Notes: generated by a model not told the origin, from the sequence alone. Shown: positions 32,475 to 43,753, numbered from the stretch's first letter. The stretch is 64,000 bases of DNA from Bretschneidera sinensis (GCA_023935145.1 CM043699.1:70403638-70467637), one strand, 5' to 3'. Made by a program: numbers and translations.

Positions 32475-33642
32475 ATTCTGTTGTGCCAGGTGCTGACCAT
32501 GGGATGTGGACTGAGCTTAAGCAGGGAACTTACCTCGCTCAGTCACACTCAAGTAGCTCATCAACTTGGACATTTGGCTCTTTATCTCCTTATGTTCTTC
32601 AACAACCTGCATAATTAACGATTCAAGTATTTTATTAGTCTTACCCTATGCCTCAATAAAAGCATGTAAAGTGTCTTCTAAAGAACTCCTAGAAGACACA
32701 GGTGCATGATATGGTGCAGAATATGAGCTAGGGGTTTGTGCAAGCTGCTGATTTTCAGATTTCCAACTGAAGGTGGGGTTATCGCGCCATCCCGAATTAT
32801 AGGTATTAGAGAAGGGTGTAAAAAGCTTCGTGTACATGCCTAAGGCATTACATTGTTCCTCATACATCCTTCTCATATCAACAAATGTGGGGCACTCTTG
32901 AGCGGGATGACCTACCCCGCCACACACAAAACATGGTTTCAAAGATTCGGCATGGTTAGCCATGTGTGTTGGCTTTGAGCATTTAGTTTTTAATGCCTCT
33001 AGTTCCCTGGTGAGCATCTCGACCTTGGACTTAAAGTTATTCTCTTCCCTAAGATGGTAAATTCCACCACCATTTGGGTTCCCGATAGGTCGTGACCTAT
33101 TTGTACTTTCAGTAGCACTAGGTCCAGTCCAAGTGTGAGCTTTTTCAGCAAGCTCATTGAGGTACTCTATGGCCTCATCAGGATCTTTCTCTAAAAACTT
33201 ACCATTACACATCATCTCTATGAATTGGCGCTCTCTATAGGTAAGTCCCTCATAGAAATAGCTCACTAAGCACCAACTCTCATACCCATGGTGAGGGCAC
33301 ATACTTAATAACTCCTTAAATCTCTCCCAAGACTGATACAAAGTCTCGCTGTCCTTTTGTGTAAAGGTGGAGATTTATCTTTTAAAGGCATTGGTCTTAT
33401 GTTGGGGAAAGTATTTATTAAAGAAAGCTTGAATCATCTCAGTCCACAACCCAATAGATCGTGGTCTTAGTGAGTATAACCAACTCTTAGCTCCATCCTT
33501 CAAAGTGAAAGGAAAGAACTTAAGCCTCACAATGTCATTGGTTTCATCTTGACTATGAAAAGTCGCGACTACTTCCTCAAACTCTCTAATGTGCACATAT
33601 GGGTTTTCATTATCCAAGCCATGGAATGTAGGGAGTAATTGA
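32475..33642 (-). pseudogene. Gag of element F, N-terminus missing
   Basis: The first part (to about 33375) has LLPTFHGLDNENPYVHIREF, LKDGAKSWLYSLRPRSIG and FFNKYFPQHKTNAFKR. The second (33341-32646) has YQSWERFKELLSMCPHHGYE, EGLTYRERQFIEMM and the knuckle CFVCGGVGHPAQEC. The N-terminal 100 or so residues are replaced by D sequence at 33642. A stop after TLHAFIEA and another near 32518 break the C-terminus. Confidence 0.87.
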
Positions 33643-34322
33643 ATGGTTATGTGCCAAAATAAAAAATAAAAAATAAAAAATGAATTATGGCAAAGAAACA
33701 AGAAAGAAAGAAAAGAAAAAAAAATGGTGATTTATTGAAAGAAATGCTCGAAAAATGGTTGAAAGAGTTGGGTGTTGAAGTAAGGTTATTCAGTGCTTAA
33801 AGAGTTGTGTTCAAAACTAAGAGATTAAGTTCTTTTACTTGTTGAATCCTTCTCGTTCCTTCTTAACCTTTACCTTAGCCTAACGTTACAAGCATAGTAA
33901 AGACCTATTGATCCAAGGTAGTGTGATTTTTTCTACAATAGTGGAGAGTGGTTTGAAATGTAAGCATATGGAGCTTGTTTTTGTGATTGATGTCATGCAA
34001 TTTATTATGTTTTTAGAGGCCAAGACTTGTATTCATAAATGTTATGCATAAAATCATCCGGGTGTTTGGATTAATGGATTGTGGTAAGATGGATGTTAAG
34101 ACTCAATAACGATTTTAAGATTGATGTTTGAATTACTTTTGGATTTGGGTGAAATTTAATGATTCTTTGTGCCATGTGTTATGTGCAATTTTTGAGACAA
34201 AATGTGAATTACTCTTGGTTAACACTAATATTGCTTTTCATTTACTTTGATTCCCACCATAGAATTCATCTCTTAATTTCGCTTGATTTGCTAGGGACTA
34301 GCAATAAGCTAGTTGGGGGTTG
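33643..34322 (+). other. 3' untranslated region and polypurine tract of D
   Basis: This is the partner of 26745-27419 in E. It ends in AGCTAGTTGGGGGTTG directly before the 3' LTR. A frame from 34159 into the LTR (66 codons) is also open in G but not in E or F, so it is not called as a gene. Confidence 0.78.
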
Positions 34323-35644
34323 TGATGAGAGTCATAAAATTCCTCTCAACAGTGGTTAATTGTTAGCATTTTAGTATTGATCTCGGTCTTTATTGTGGTT
34401 TTATGTGTTAATAACTCTAAATTAATATTATTGGACCACTGACTTATTTCAGTGTAATTTTCAAGTACTTTGAGTTTAAAAGAGAAAAAGAAGCGATGGT
34501 TGCTTAAAAGACCAAGATCCTATGCTTCTGGAAGGACCAGATGGACTGCTGCCTATATTGCGATCGAGCACACAAGCAGTGCAATCGAGCGCACATCCCA
34601 CATCGAGCAAGGTACTCTGCAGCGCATATACGATCGAACGCACAAGCAGCGATCGAGTGCATGTGTGATCGATCACACTCGGGCTGCGATCGAGTGCACC
34701 CGGACAGTATCCCATATCGGCTAGATAACACATAGTAATCCAGGAGTTTGCCTATATAAAGACCCACTCTGCTCAACGGAAATCATCAACCAATCAGAGC
34801 TCTTCTAAGATCATCTTTTGAGATCATTAAAGAGTGACTCTAGAGGGCCTTTAGAAGTAAATCCAGAGGGCCTTTAAGAGGAATCCGAAGTATAAAATTT
34901 GGAGGACAAGCTGAGGATGATCGTTGAGAGGCCGGAGGCAACTCAAGGAGGCATGAGCTCTATGGCCAGCTAATCTCCAAGCAAGGCGAATGGATGAATC
35001 CCTAGGTGTAGTTGTTCTTATTTTCCTTTATTTTGATTCAGTTGTAGTTGGTATTATTTTTATCAAACATTGTTATGTTTTATTCTTTAATTTAATTTAG
35101 TAGATTATTTTATTAGTCCGGTGATTGCATGCTTCCTTTCCATATAAGTTCAGTCATGCTGTTCTTATGTGTATCTGTTTAGATGTGATTGAGTCCGGTA
35201 GACCTCTTTTATAGATTTGTCCATTGCTGCGGTATTGTCGTTAGATATATCGTAATCTTTTGATAATTTATAAGTTGGGTCATGTGTGCTTAAAAGTAGA
35301 GAATAATTCATAACAATTACATTAGGATTTATAATTGCGCTTTAATTGAATATATGTCGATTGCCTGTTTGGGATGTGAAACTAGCAATCGAGATAAAAA
35401 CAACTGAATCAAATTAGGATTAAAGCAACGAGCCTAGGGAGGATTTTCGGAACCTTGTCATTCTTAATTATATTTCTAACCCTATTTACACAATTACCTT
35501 TTTTCTCAAATAAACTCAGATTCATTTGATCTTTTATCGTTTGTGTTAAGGTTCACACCTTCCTTTGTAATTAACTTGTTTCCCTATGGAATCGACACCC
35601 CAAAGCTGTACTACAATAACCGTGTTATACTTTGGGCGTAATCA
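34323..35644 (+). repeat. 3' LTR of D
   Basis: The 1322-bp LTR starts TGATGAGAGTCATAAAATTC and ends GGGCGTAATCA. The TATA box TATATAAA lies at 34753-34760. The palindromic-word cluster spans about 34558-34710. Near 34845-34890 the AGAGGGCCTTTA unit is present twice, against once in the 5' LTR. Confidence 0.92.
34558..34710. repeat. U3 palindromic-word cluster, 3' LTR of D
   Basis: The set of words GCGATCGAGCACAC, GCAATCGAGCGCAC, CGATCGAACGCAC, GCGATCGAGTGCA and GATCGATCACAC matches the 5' LTR cluster word for word apart from substitutions. Confidence 0.8.
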
Positions 35645-35649
35645 CCCCT
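35645..35649. repeat. Target site duplication of D (right copy)
   Basis: CCCCT, equal to 17065-17069. After it the copia-1 reading frame resumes. Confidence 0.92.
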
Positions 35650-36375
35650 TCACCACCAGCCTAGATTTATATCGAACTTCATCCCCTTGAGTGTTCCCTT
35701 CTTTGATCTTGTAGATCCATCTACAATCAATAACTCTCTATTTTTCTGGTTTGGGCACCAATTCCCATGAGTGGTTCTTCTTCAAAGAATCCATTTCTTC
35801 CTCTATAGCTAGCTACCACTTTAATGAATCCTTACACTCTATGGCATCCATGTAAGTTTTTGGTTCAACCTCTTCTTCTGTCCAATGAGCTGTTATTTAG
35901 CATCCGTAAACCAATATCTCAAAGGTGGTCTAACCACCCTCCTTTCTTGGTCCCTTGTGAGCTGGTAGTCATTTTGACTTGCTGCATCAACCCCTTCCAA
36001 TTTAGCTTCCTCTTGAGTTTCTTGAGTTTCTTGAACTTGGCCTTTATCAATGGGCTCTATCTGGTCTGAAATATCTTGCCTTCCTTGCTCTACCTGAACC
36101 GAATTCTCCTTTATGAGATGCTCCATAAATTTCGGACTAATTTGCTCATTAGCCCCGGCAGGGTTAGTTTTTTCCAAGTAGGGATATAACAATTCATGAA
36201 AAATAACATCCTTACTTATTATTAGTTTCATTCCTTTTGGTTCTAAGGACCACAACCTATACCCCTTAACCCCATCACCATACCCTAGAAATACACATTT
36301 TCTAGACCTTGGGTTAAGTTTATCATCCTTTTGATGTGCAAATGTAACACACCCAAAAGTCCTAAGGTTTCTCAA
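35650..36375 (-). pseudogene. Integrase tail and RT start of copia-1
   Basis: The frame 36375-35893 gives LRTFGCVTFAHQKDDKLNPR, SRKCVFLGYGDGVKGYRLWS and KGMKLIISKDVIF, followed by an acidic Glu/Gln-rich linker and NDYQLTRDQERRVVRPPLRY. Below 35890 the RT entry (YMDAIECKDS, EEEMDSL, WELVPKP, CRWIYKIKEGNT) is spread over frames with stops. It joins 17069 across D. Confidence 0.86.
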
Positions 36376-36393
36376 CTTAGGGGGTTTCCCACT

Positions 36394-37531
36394 TCACATC
36401 TCCATGGGAGTCTTAAGCTCTAAAGCTCTAGAGGGTGATCTATTTACAAAGTATGCAGCAGTAGACACAGCTTGCCCCCAAAAATATTTTGGTAAATCGG
36501 ACCCAATTAACATGCACCTAACCTTTTCCATAAGGGTTCTATTCATCCTCTCAGCAACTCCATTTTGCTCAGGTGTTTTTACAACCGTTCTATGTCTTAG
36601 AATGCCATTTAACTCATAGAATTTATCAAAATCCTTATTGCAAAATTCTAAGCCATTATCGGTTCGTAAAGCCTTAACTACCTTACTCGTTTGAGTCTCC
36701 AGCAACGTTTTCCACACCACAAATTTATTCAAAGCATCTGATTTATTTTTAAGCAAATAAACCCAAACCTTTCTTGAATAATCATCAATTAAAGACAGAA
36801 AGTAAAAGTTATGTCCCTGTGTTGGTGTTCTTGCTGGTCCCCAAAGGTCTGAATGAATGTAGTCAAGAATGCCCTTAGAATTGTGCACTCCGGTGTTGAA
36901 GCTGACCCGGTGTTGCTTCCCAAGAAAGCAACACTCGCAAAAATCTAATTTCTCTACCTTTTCACCACCAAGTAGACCATTCCTACTGAGAACTTGCAGG
37001 CCCTTTTCGCTCATATGTCCCAAGCGAGTGTGCCAAAGGGCTACCTTATCCATCTCAGCCATCAAGCTTGCTGCTTGATCCTTGATTTGTGTGTCGCCAA
37101 TCATCTCATAGAGTCCATCTTTTATTGCTGCTTTGATCACTACCGAAGATTCCTTGGTCACCTTAATCTTTCCTCCCTCTGCCTTGTATGTATTCCCTAT
37201 GGAATCCAGCTACCCCAATGAGATCAAATTCCTCCTCAAATCCGGGAGATACCCTTACATTTCACAGCAGTCTTATGACTCCATCAAACATCCTCAGCTG
37301 GATGTCTCCTATCCTTCTCACTCGGCAAGAATTGTCATTCTCAAAGAAAACCCTACCATCATTGATTTCCTTGAAATTCTTGAACCATTCCTTATGAGAG
37401 CACATGTGATAAGTGCACCCGGAATCTAGGATCCATTTCTCGCCGCCTTGCCATTTCTCGTTGCCTTGCCTCCTGCTTACATTTGAGCACACAATAAGAA
37501 CATCATCTTGCTGTTCTCTTTTGGCAACCAA
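36394..37531 (-). pseudogene. Protease and integrase of copia-1
   Basis: At 37531-37262 the frame has the protease loop WILDSGCTYHM (DSG catalytic motif). After a frame change at about 37210 a 255-codon open frame (37161-36394) covers integrase: the zinc domain (LWHTRLGHMSEKGL, FCECCFLGKQH), the catalytic core with DYIHSDLWGP, SLIDDYSRKVWVY and TPEQNGVAERMNRTL, and YFWGQAVSTAAYFVNRSPSR. All three acidic residues appear present. This is the best preserved copia integrase core in the window. Confidence 0.88.
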
Positions 37532-37539
37532 AGCCTCTC

Positions 37540-38341
37540 CATTGTTGGTATGGCTTCTCCCTCTCTCATCCCACAGCCTCTTCTTGCAATCTTTCTTGAA
37601 GTGACCCTCCTTGTTGCAGTAGAAACACCTCTTTCCTCCAAATCTTGGTTTGGAATGTGTTTTCCCATGGCTCTACCCTCTACCCTTTGATTTCTCCCGG
37701 TAGTTGCCATGGTTGCTACTGCCATTCTAAGTTGCTGGCCTTCCTCTAATGATCAGCCCTTCTCCACTTGATACTTCCCTCATCTTGGCTTTGAAATCAT
37801 GAGCCCTTATAGCATTAATCACAATTTCCTTGGTTTGTGTATCTCTTCCATATTCAATATCATTAATCAAACTCTCAAAACAGTCAGAAAGAGAATTTAA
37901 CAAAATAACAGCCAATTGTTCATCCAGGAACTTTATACTACAGCTAGCCAAATCTTGAACTAGTTTGTTAAACATATCAAGATTATCTTGCAACTCTTTA
38001 TTAGGATCCATTTTAAAAGCAAAGATTCTTTTAAGAAGATAAATCTTATTAGGGAGATTTTTGGTAAGAAATAACTCATCTAGTTTCTTCCATATGACAG
38101 CAGGATCTTCCGAGTCTCCACACTCCCTTGTGACACTATCCAACATGTACAAGAAAATGGTGTTGTATGCCATCTTCTTCATCTCAATCCACTGGTCCTC
38201 CGTGATACTTGCTGGAAAAGCATCATCTTCTCTAATAGCAAAGTCCACCTTATGTTGAATAAGAACAGCCTTGATCTTCCGTTTTCGTAGGGAAAAATCT
38301 CCCTTTGCATCAAACTTCTCAACAATGAAATTTGAACCCAT
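37540..38341 (-). pseudogene. Gag of copia-1
   Basis: The likely start is the ATG at 38341 (MGSNFIVEKFD), as in copia-4. An upstream in-frame stretch is open but lies in leader sequence. The core reads KIKAVLIQHKVDFAI, IWKKLDELFLTKNLPNKIYL, DEQLAVILLNSL and ARGSS-type Gly/Arg sequence after a stop at RGRPAT (37727). The knuckle CFYCNKEGHFKKDC follows near 37595-37640. The C-terminal part is in another frame. This is TNT1-like capsid/nucleocapsid protein. Confidence 0.87.
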
Positions 38342-38508
38342 CTTGCGGAGATGATCCCAAATTTGTGCAGCACCCACAAATGTTTTCCATCTTCTTCTAA
38401 ACCTCAAGAACACGATCGGAGATTGATTTTAACACTGTTTTAGAATTACCCTCAAGAACACGATATGATCTTAATCTTTACTCCGTTCTTGAATCACCCA
38501 AGAAGTTT

Positions 38509-39489
38509 TGTTGGAAATCACCTTGACAAGATGCCCAAGTGGTGATCTTCCAAACACCCAAGTCTAGAATGACTTATAGAAAGAAATGCAGCAATCGAAA
38601 GCAAGAAAGAAAAGAAGACAAGCGATTTGTTATTGAGGTTTGGCAATAGCCTACGTGCCTGTGAGTTCCTCTGAACTCTCTGCGCTAAATCAATGGTTCT
38701 TTACAATTACAGCAACCCTCTTCAAGAAACCTCAAGTTCTTAAAGAAACTAAGAAGAGAAGAAAAAAGATGATAAGAACTATTACAATGCTCTCTATCTA
38801 TACTACTCTCCTTTACAACCAGCCTCTCTATAATGAGTCCCTCTTGTGTTTTGTATCTTTGCACTCTCACACAATTCTCTCTTGTATTGGGTCTTATCAC
38901 TCTTTACAATTGATCTCAAAGTATGTCACAAACTTGTGTTGATAATGAAGCTATGTGACCCTTTATATAGTGCACCAACTTCTTATCCAATCTTGAGAGT
39001 CAATCTCTACCCTTAGATCTTGATGACCACACAACCATGGTCCTCCATCAATCCTAAGTGGTTCTGTGCATTTTAACCTTGCATTCACACATCTAAGAGG
39101 AGGTTGAAATAAGCTGTCCATGTGTGCATCAGTGTGCCTAGCGCCTAGGCGCTGAACGGGGGGCGGTGAGGTGCTAGGCAAAGCCCCTTTGCACCACGTT
39201 CTGGATGGTGCGGCACTGGTGGAGGGGTGATGCGGCGCTGCCCTTCTTCAAACTACCTCTTTGTTAGATGGTGCAGTTTTGGTGAAGGGGCAGGACAGCG
39301 CACACTGATGCTGCCTTTCACACAACAGTGCGAACTCTTTTGCCTTGTTGATTAGGGGTGTGCACACACACCCAAAGTGATGCACACAGATGTGTGCACA
39401 CCTTTAACATGCTATTTTTTAATCTTCCAATCTTGATTTAGACTTTAACCATCTCTGAACCATGTTTAAACCTTAGACGAATACCAACA
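38509..39489 (-). repeat. Copia LTR a (shared by copia-1 and copia-2)
   Basis: The 981-bp LTR runs from TGTTGGAAATC to ACCAACA. On the minus strand it serves as 5' LTR of copia-1 and lies just beyond the polypurine tract of copia-2, so one LTR separates two bodies. A TATA-like box (CTATATAAAG, minus strand) lies at 38961-38970. A GC-rich segment with GCGCCTAGGCGC lies near 39138-39150, and an alternating GTGTGCACACACAC tract near 39357-39400. Confidence 0.92.
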
Positions 39490-39507
39490 ATCTCTACCTT
39501 TGTCTAA
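39490..39507 (-). other. Polypurine tract of copia-2
   Basis: AGACAAAGGTAGAGAT on the minus strand abuts the LTR start TGTTGG. The same tract precedes the 3' LTR of copia-5 at 59270-59285. It would prime second-strand synthesis. Confidence 0.8.
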
Positions 39508-39569
39508 GTGTTTAAACCCGAACCATTTTGCATAGAGCTTCAGGATCCAAACTCATCTTGAGTCATTAA

Positions 39570-40236
39570 TTAACCAACTCCAATCCTAAGTAGTCCAAGG
39601 TAATGATTGAACTTACTTAGAGGTAGGACTTTAGTACCTAAATCTATAGGATTTTCTTCCGTGGCTACCTTGTCCACATGGATGCATCATTTCGTAAAAT
39701 GAAATGATACCGAACATCCATGTGCTTTGTCCTCTCATGGAACACTGGATTCTTACACAAGTGCAATGCACTTTGACTATCCAAAAACACCATAACCTGC
39801 TCCTCCAGTACCTTCAACTCTTCCAGCAACCCTTTGCACCACATAGCTTACTTAATGGCCTCCGTAACCGCTATGTACTCAGCTTCGGTTGTTGAGAGTG
39901 CTACACTGGCTGCAACTGAGCCTTCCAACTTACACGACATCCGTTTAAGTTGAAGAAATAGGAGGTAATCGATCTCCTTTTATCCCAGTCTGCTCCATAG
40001 TCCAAATCCGCAAAACCCTCAAGGCAGATGGACTTACCCCTCTTCTCATAAACCAGCCTTACTTTTGGGTTTCCCTTCAAGTACCTCAGCAACCACTTCA
40101 TCCCAAGCCAATGCTCCTTTTCGGGATTACTCATAAACCTGTTGAGAACACTTATTGCATGGGCAATATTAAGTCTAGTGCTTACCATGGTGAACATAAC
40201 AGAACCAACAGCACTAGAATAAGGTAATTTTTCCAT
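39570..40236 (-). pseudogene. RNase H of copia-2
   Basis: The frame at 40236-39901 gives VPYSS-type SSAVGSVMFTMVSTRLNIAH, MKWLLRYLKGNPKVRLVYEK and SITSYFFNLNGCRVSWKAQL. The rest reads LSTTEAEYIA, SQSALHLCKNP and the C-terminus LGLLRIGVG, ending at 39570. Several frame breaks are present between. Confidence 0.84.
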
Positions 40237-40281
40237 TTCCTTCTTCTCTGCCTCCGATCTCGGACATTGATCGCTGGAGAA

Positions 40282-41112
40282 CTAGAAATGACTAGCAAGG
40301 GGAACCTTCACTAGTTTGCTATCTTCCATAGAGAACTTAGATATCATCGTCTCAATGTAAGAAGTTTGAGAGATCTGCAATCTATTTCTCTCTCTTTCCC
40401 GGATGATACACATCCCAAGGATCCTCTGTGCATGGCCAAGATCCTTCATCTCAAACTCCTCACTGAGTTGAGCCTTCAATTTCCTTATCCTCTCCATGCT
40501 GCTCCCAACCAGCAACTTGTCATCAATATATATGAGGATGATCACCATTTCCTCAACCTTCTACCCCTTATAGTACAAGCACGAATCATAGTAGCTCCTC
40601 ATTAAACATAAGCTGATTACAAATGAATCAAACCTCTTATTCCATTGCCGAGGTGATTGCTTCAGGCCATAGAGAGATTTCTTCAATTTGCACACCAACT
40701 CTCCCTGCCTTCCTTCCCTATAGCCTTCAGGTTGCCTCATGAAAATGGTCTCATCGAGTTCTCCTTGCAAGAACATTGTCTTCATATCCATTTGCTAAAT
40801 TTCCCAATCAAATTAGACAACCAATGCTAACATTATCCGTATCGTCTTGTACTTCACAACCGGTGAGAAGATTTCAGTGAAATCTATGATTTCTTTTTGT
40901 GTGAACCCCTTCGCCGCCAGCCTAGCTTTATACCGAACTTCATCCCCTGGAGTATTCCCTTCTTTGATCTTGTAGATCCATCTACAATCCACAACTCTCT
41001 GTTTTTCTAGTTTGGGCATTAATTCCCAAGAGTTGTTCTTCATCAAAGAATCCATTTCTTCCTCCATAGCCAGCTGCCACTTTGACGAATCCTTACACTC
41101 CATGGCATCCAT
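40282..41112 (-). pseudogene. Reverse transcriptase of copia-2
   Basis: Open pieces at 41112-40813 (YMDAMECKDS, EEEMDSLMKNNSWELMPK, DCRWIYKIKEGNTPGDEVRY), 40791-40561 (DMKTMFLQGELDETIFMRQP, KKSLYGLKQSPRQWNKRFDS) and 40548-40282 (IYIDDKLLVGSSMERI) together cover the domain. The YVDD box is YIDD, which keeps both aspartates. Short stops separate the pieces. Confidence 0.87.
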
Positions 41113-41142
41113 GTAAGTTTTTGGTTTAACCTCTCCTTCGAT

Positions 41143-42440
41143 CTAAGGAGCTGCTACATTAGTACCCGCAAACCCATATCTCAAAGGTGATCTAACCACC
41201 CTCCTTCCCCGGTCTCTTGTGAGCTGGTAGTCATTATGACTTCCTACATCAACCTCTTCTTGTTCAGCCTCTTCTTGAGTTTCTTGGGCATGGCATTCAT
41301 TCAAGGGCTCTACCTGGTCTGAACCCTCTCTCCTTCCTTGCTCTACCTGAACCGAACTCTCCTTGATGTGATGCTCCACAACTTCCAGACTGGTTTGCTC
41401 ACTAGCCCCTGCAGGGTTAGTTTTCTCCAAGTAGGGAAATAACAATTCAGTAAAAATAACATCCCTACTTATAATGAGTTTCATGCCTTTCTTTTCTAAG
41501 GACCATAACCTATATCCCTTAACCCCATCACCATATCCTAGAAAAACACATTTTCTAGATCTCAGGTTAGGTTTATCCTCCTTTTGATGTGCATATACAT
41601 CACACCCAAAAGTCCTAAGGTTGCTTAATTTAGGGGGTTTCCTACTCCACATCTCCATGGGAGCCTTGAGCTCTAAAGCTCTAGAGGGTGATCTATTTAC
41701 CAAGTATGCAGCTGTAGCCATAGCTTCTCTCCAAAAATATTTTTGTAAACCGGATCCTATTAACATGCACCTAACTCCATTTTGTTGAGGTGTTTTTACA
41801 ACTGTTCTATGTCTTAGAATGCCATTTAATTCATAAAATTTATCAAAATCCTTATTACAAAATTCTAAGCCATTATCGGTCGTAAAGCCTTAACTACCCT
41901 ACCCATTTGAGTTTCCAGCAACTTCTTCCACACAACAAATTTATCTAATCTGATTTATTTCTAAGTAAATAAACCCACACTCTTATTGAATAATCATCAA
42001 TTAAAGATAGAAAGTAAAAGTTACCTCCCTGTGTTGGTGTTCTTGCTGGTCCCCAAAGGTTCGAATGAATGTAGTTAAGAATCCCCTTAGACTTGTGCAC
42101 TCCGGTGTTGAAGCTGACCCGGTGTTGCTTCCCAAGAATGCAACTCTCATAGAAATCCAGTTTCTCTACTTTGTCTCCTCCAAGTAGACCATCCTTACTA
42201 AGAACTCGCAGGCTCTTTTCACTCATATATCCCAAGTGAGTGTGCCAAAGGGCTGCCTTATCCATCTCTGTCATCAAGCTTGCTGCTTGATCATTAATTT
42301 TTGTTCTCCAATCATCTCATAGAGTCCATTGTTTCTTGCTGCCTTGATCACTACCAAAGATCCCTTGGCCACCTTGATCTTTCCTCCCTCTACTTTGCAT
42401 GTATACCCTATGGAATCCAACTGCCCCAATGAGATCAAAT
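41143..42440 (-). pseudogene. Integrase and linker of copia-2
   Basis: 42277-41945 gives LWHTHLGYMSEKSLRVL, where the second zinc-domain histidine (LGHM) is now Tyr, then GKQHRVSFNTG and SLIDDYSIRVWVYLLRN. A gap with frameshifts covers RTDNGLEFC to QQNGV. 41766-41143 gives GSGLQKYFWREAMATAAYLV, LRTFGCDVYAHQKEDKPNLR, FLGYGDGVKGYRLWSLEKKG and the acidic linker up to RDRGRRVVRSPLRYGF. Near 41780 the ERMNRTL helix that carries the integrase glutamate region is missing about 45 bases. Confidence 0.85.
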
Positions 42441-43516
42441 TTCTCTTCAAATCTGGAAGATACCTGACATTTCACAGCAGCCTTGTGACTCCATCAAACA
42501 TCCTCAATTGGATGTCTCCAATCCTCATCACTTGGCAAGAATTGTCATTCCCTAAGAAGACCCTTCCATCATTGATATTCTTAAAATTCTTGAACCATTC
42601 CTTGTGAGGGCACATGTGATAATTGCACCTGAAATCCAGAATCCACTTCTCGCTGCCTTGCCTCCTGCTCACATTTGAGCACACAATAAGAATATCATCT
42701 TGCTGTTCTCCCTTGACAACCGAAGCCTCTCCATTGTTGGTATGACTTCTCCTCTCATCCCACATCTTCTTCTTGCATTCTTTTCTAAAATGGCCCTCCT
42801 TGTTGCAGTAGAAGCACCTCTTGATTTGGAATGTGCTCTCCCATGGCTTTGCCCTCTACCTCTTGATTTCTCCCGGTAGTTGCCATGGTTGCTATTGCCA
42901 TTCCGAGTTGCTGGCCTTTCTCTTATGAACAGCCCATCTCCACTTGATGTCTCCTTCATCTTGGCTTTGAAGTCATGTGCCTTTATGAAATTGATCACAA
43001 TCTCCTTGGTTAAAGTATCCCTTCCATACTCAATAGCATTAATCAAATTATCAAAGCAATCAGGAAGAGAGTTTAACAAAATAACAGCCAATTGTTCATC
43101 CGGGAATTTAATGCTACAACTAGCCAAATCTTAAACTAGTTTATTAAAGACATCAAGACTATCTTGCAACTCTTTACTAGGATCCATTTTAAAATCAAAG
43201 ATTCTTTTAAGAAGATAAATTTTGTTAGGGAGAGTTTTGGTAAGAAACAACTCATCTAGTTTCTTCCATATGACAGCCGGATCTTCCGAGTCTCCGCACT
43301 CCCATGTGACACTATCCGACATATGTAGGAAGATGGTGTTGTATACCATCTTCTCATCTCAATCCGCTAGTCCTACATGACACTTACTGAAAAAGCATCA
43401 TCTTCTCCAATAGCCAAGTCCACTTTCTGTTGCATAAGAACAGCCTTGATCTTTCGCTTCCATAGGGAAAAATCTACCTTTCCATCAAATTTCTCAACCA
43501 AGAAATTTGAAGTCAT
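42441..43516 (-). pseudogene. Gag and protease of copia-2
   Basis: The likely start is the ATG at 43516 (MTSNFLVEKFDGK). Gag runs through IKAVLMQQKVDLAIGEDD, WKKLDELFLTKTLPNKIYLL and SCSIKFPDEQLAVILLNSL in two frames. After the Arg/Gly-rich segment the knuckle region is shortened (AFRGASTATR frame), with C-C-H-C spacing readable only in part. The protease motif reads WILDFRCNYHM, so the catalytic DSG is lost (DFR). Confidence 0.84.
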
Positions 43517-43719
43517 CTTTGCGGACAAGATCCCAGATTTATGCAATACCCACAAATGCTTTCTTTAACCTCAAGAACACGATCGAAGATGGATTTTAAC
43601 ATTGTTCTTGGATCACCCTCAAAAACACGATCTGATCTTGATCTTTACTCCGTTCTTGAATCATCCAAGAAGTTGATCTTTGATTCTTGGAGTCTTGACT
43701 CCGTAACCTTCTTGTTTTT

Positions 43720-43753
43720 GCTTCGATACCCAGCTGTGTAAGCTCTGATACCA
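43720..43753 (-). other. Primer binding site of copia-2 with one extra repeat
   Basis: TGGTATCAGAGC (minus strand of 43742-43753) is the standard tRNA-iMet site beside the LTR. A second copy, GGGTATCGAAGC, lies at 43720-43731, 22 bp further in. Confidence 0.85.

Larger units (their letters stand above)
29021..33642 (-). mobile_element. Element F: truncated gag-only Athila family I element
   Basis: From 29021 upwards it has a 3' LTR, 3' untranslated region, the DVTDDI module and gag, all minus strand, with no pol. This is the same content and order as element G. It stops inside gag at about 33642, where plus-strand 3' untranslated sequence of D begins. The joint shows a short shared GAAT(G). 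Its primer site and 5' LTR are lost. Confidence 0.85.
17070..35644 (+). mobile_element. Composite D: Athila family I element filled with other elements
   Basis: The outer LTRs (17070-18368 and 34323-35644) are of the same subtype and are flanked by CCCCT. Own sequence of D is the left part (LTR, primer site, gag, protease, start of RT to about 21405) and the right end (3' untranslated region from 33643 and 3' LTR). Between lie B (minus), a piece of E (plus) and F (minus). RNase H and the first part of integrase are missing. Two rearrangement joints, near 21405 and 33642, seem to have removed most of D's pol. Confidence 0.85.
8174..38508 (-). mobile_element. Copia-1: TNT1/Tork-like element split by two insertions
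   Basis: The body of one minus-strand Ty1/copia element survives in three pieces: 8174-8808 (RNase H end), 16345-17069 (RT middle) and 35650-38508 (RT start back to gag). The reading frame resumes across each insertion after removal of one target duplication, CTTAC for G and CCCCT for D. The 5' LTR is 38509-39489. The 3' LTR is lost, because the body ends at the Athila LTR fragment at 8173. The stretch between gag and the LTR that should hold the primer site is deleted: the leader stops near 38508. Confidence 0.88.

Noticed and set aside
43742..43753. GCTCTGATACCA repeats as pieces of a tRNA gene
   Set aside because: Only the 12 bases complementary to the tRNA 3' end are present. There is no clover-leaf sequence around them, and the position beside an LTR fits primer sites.
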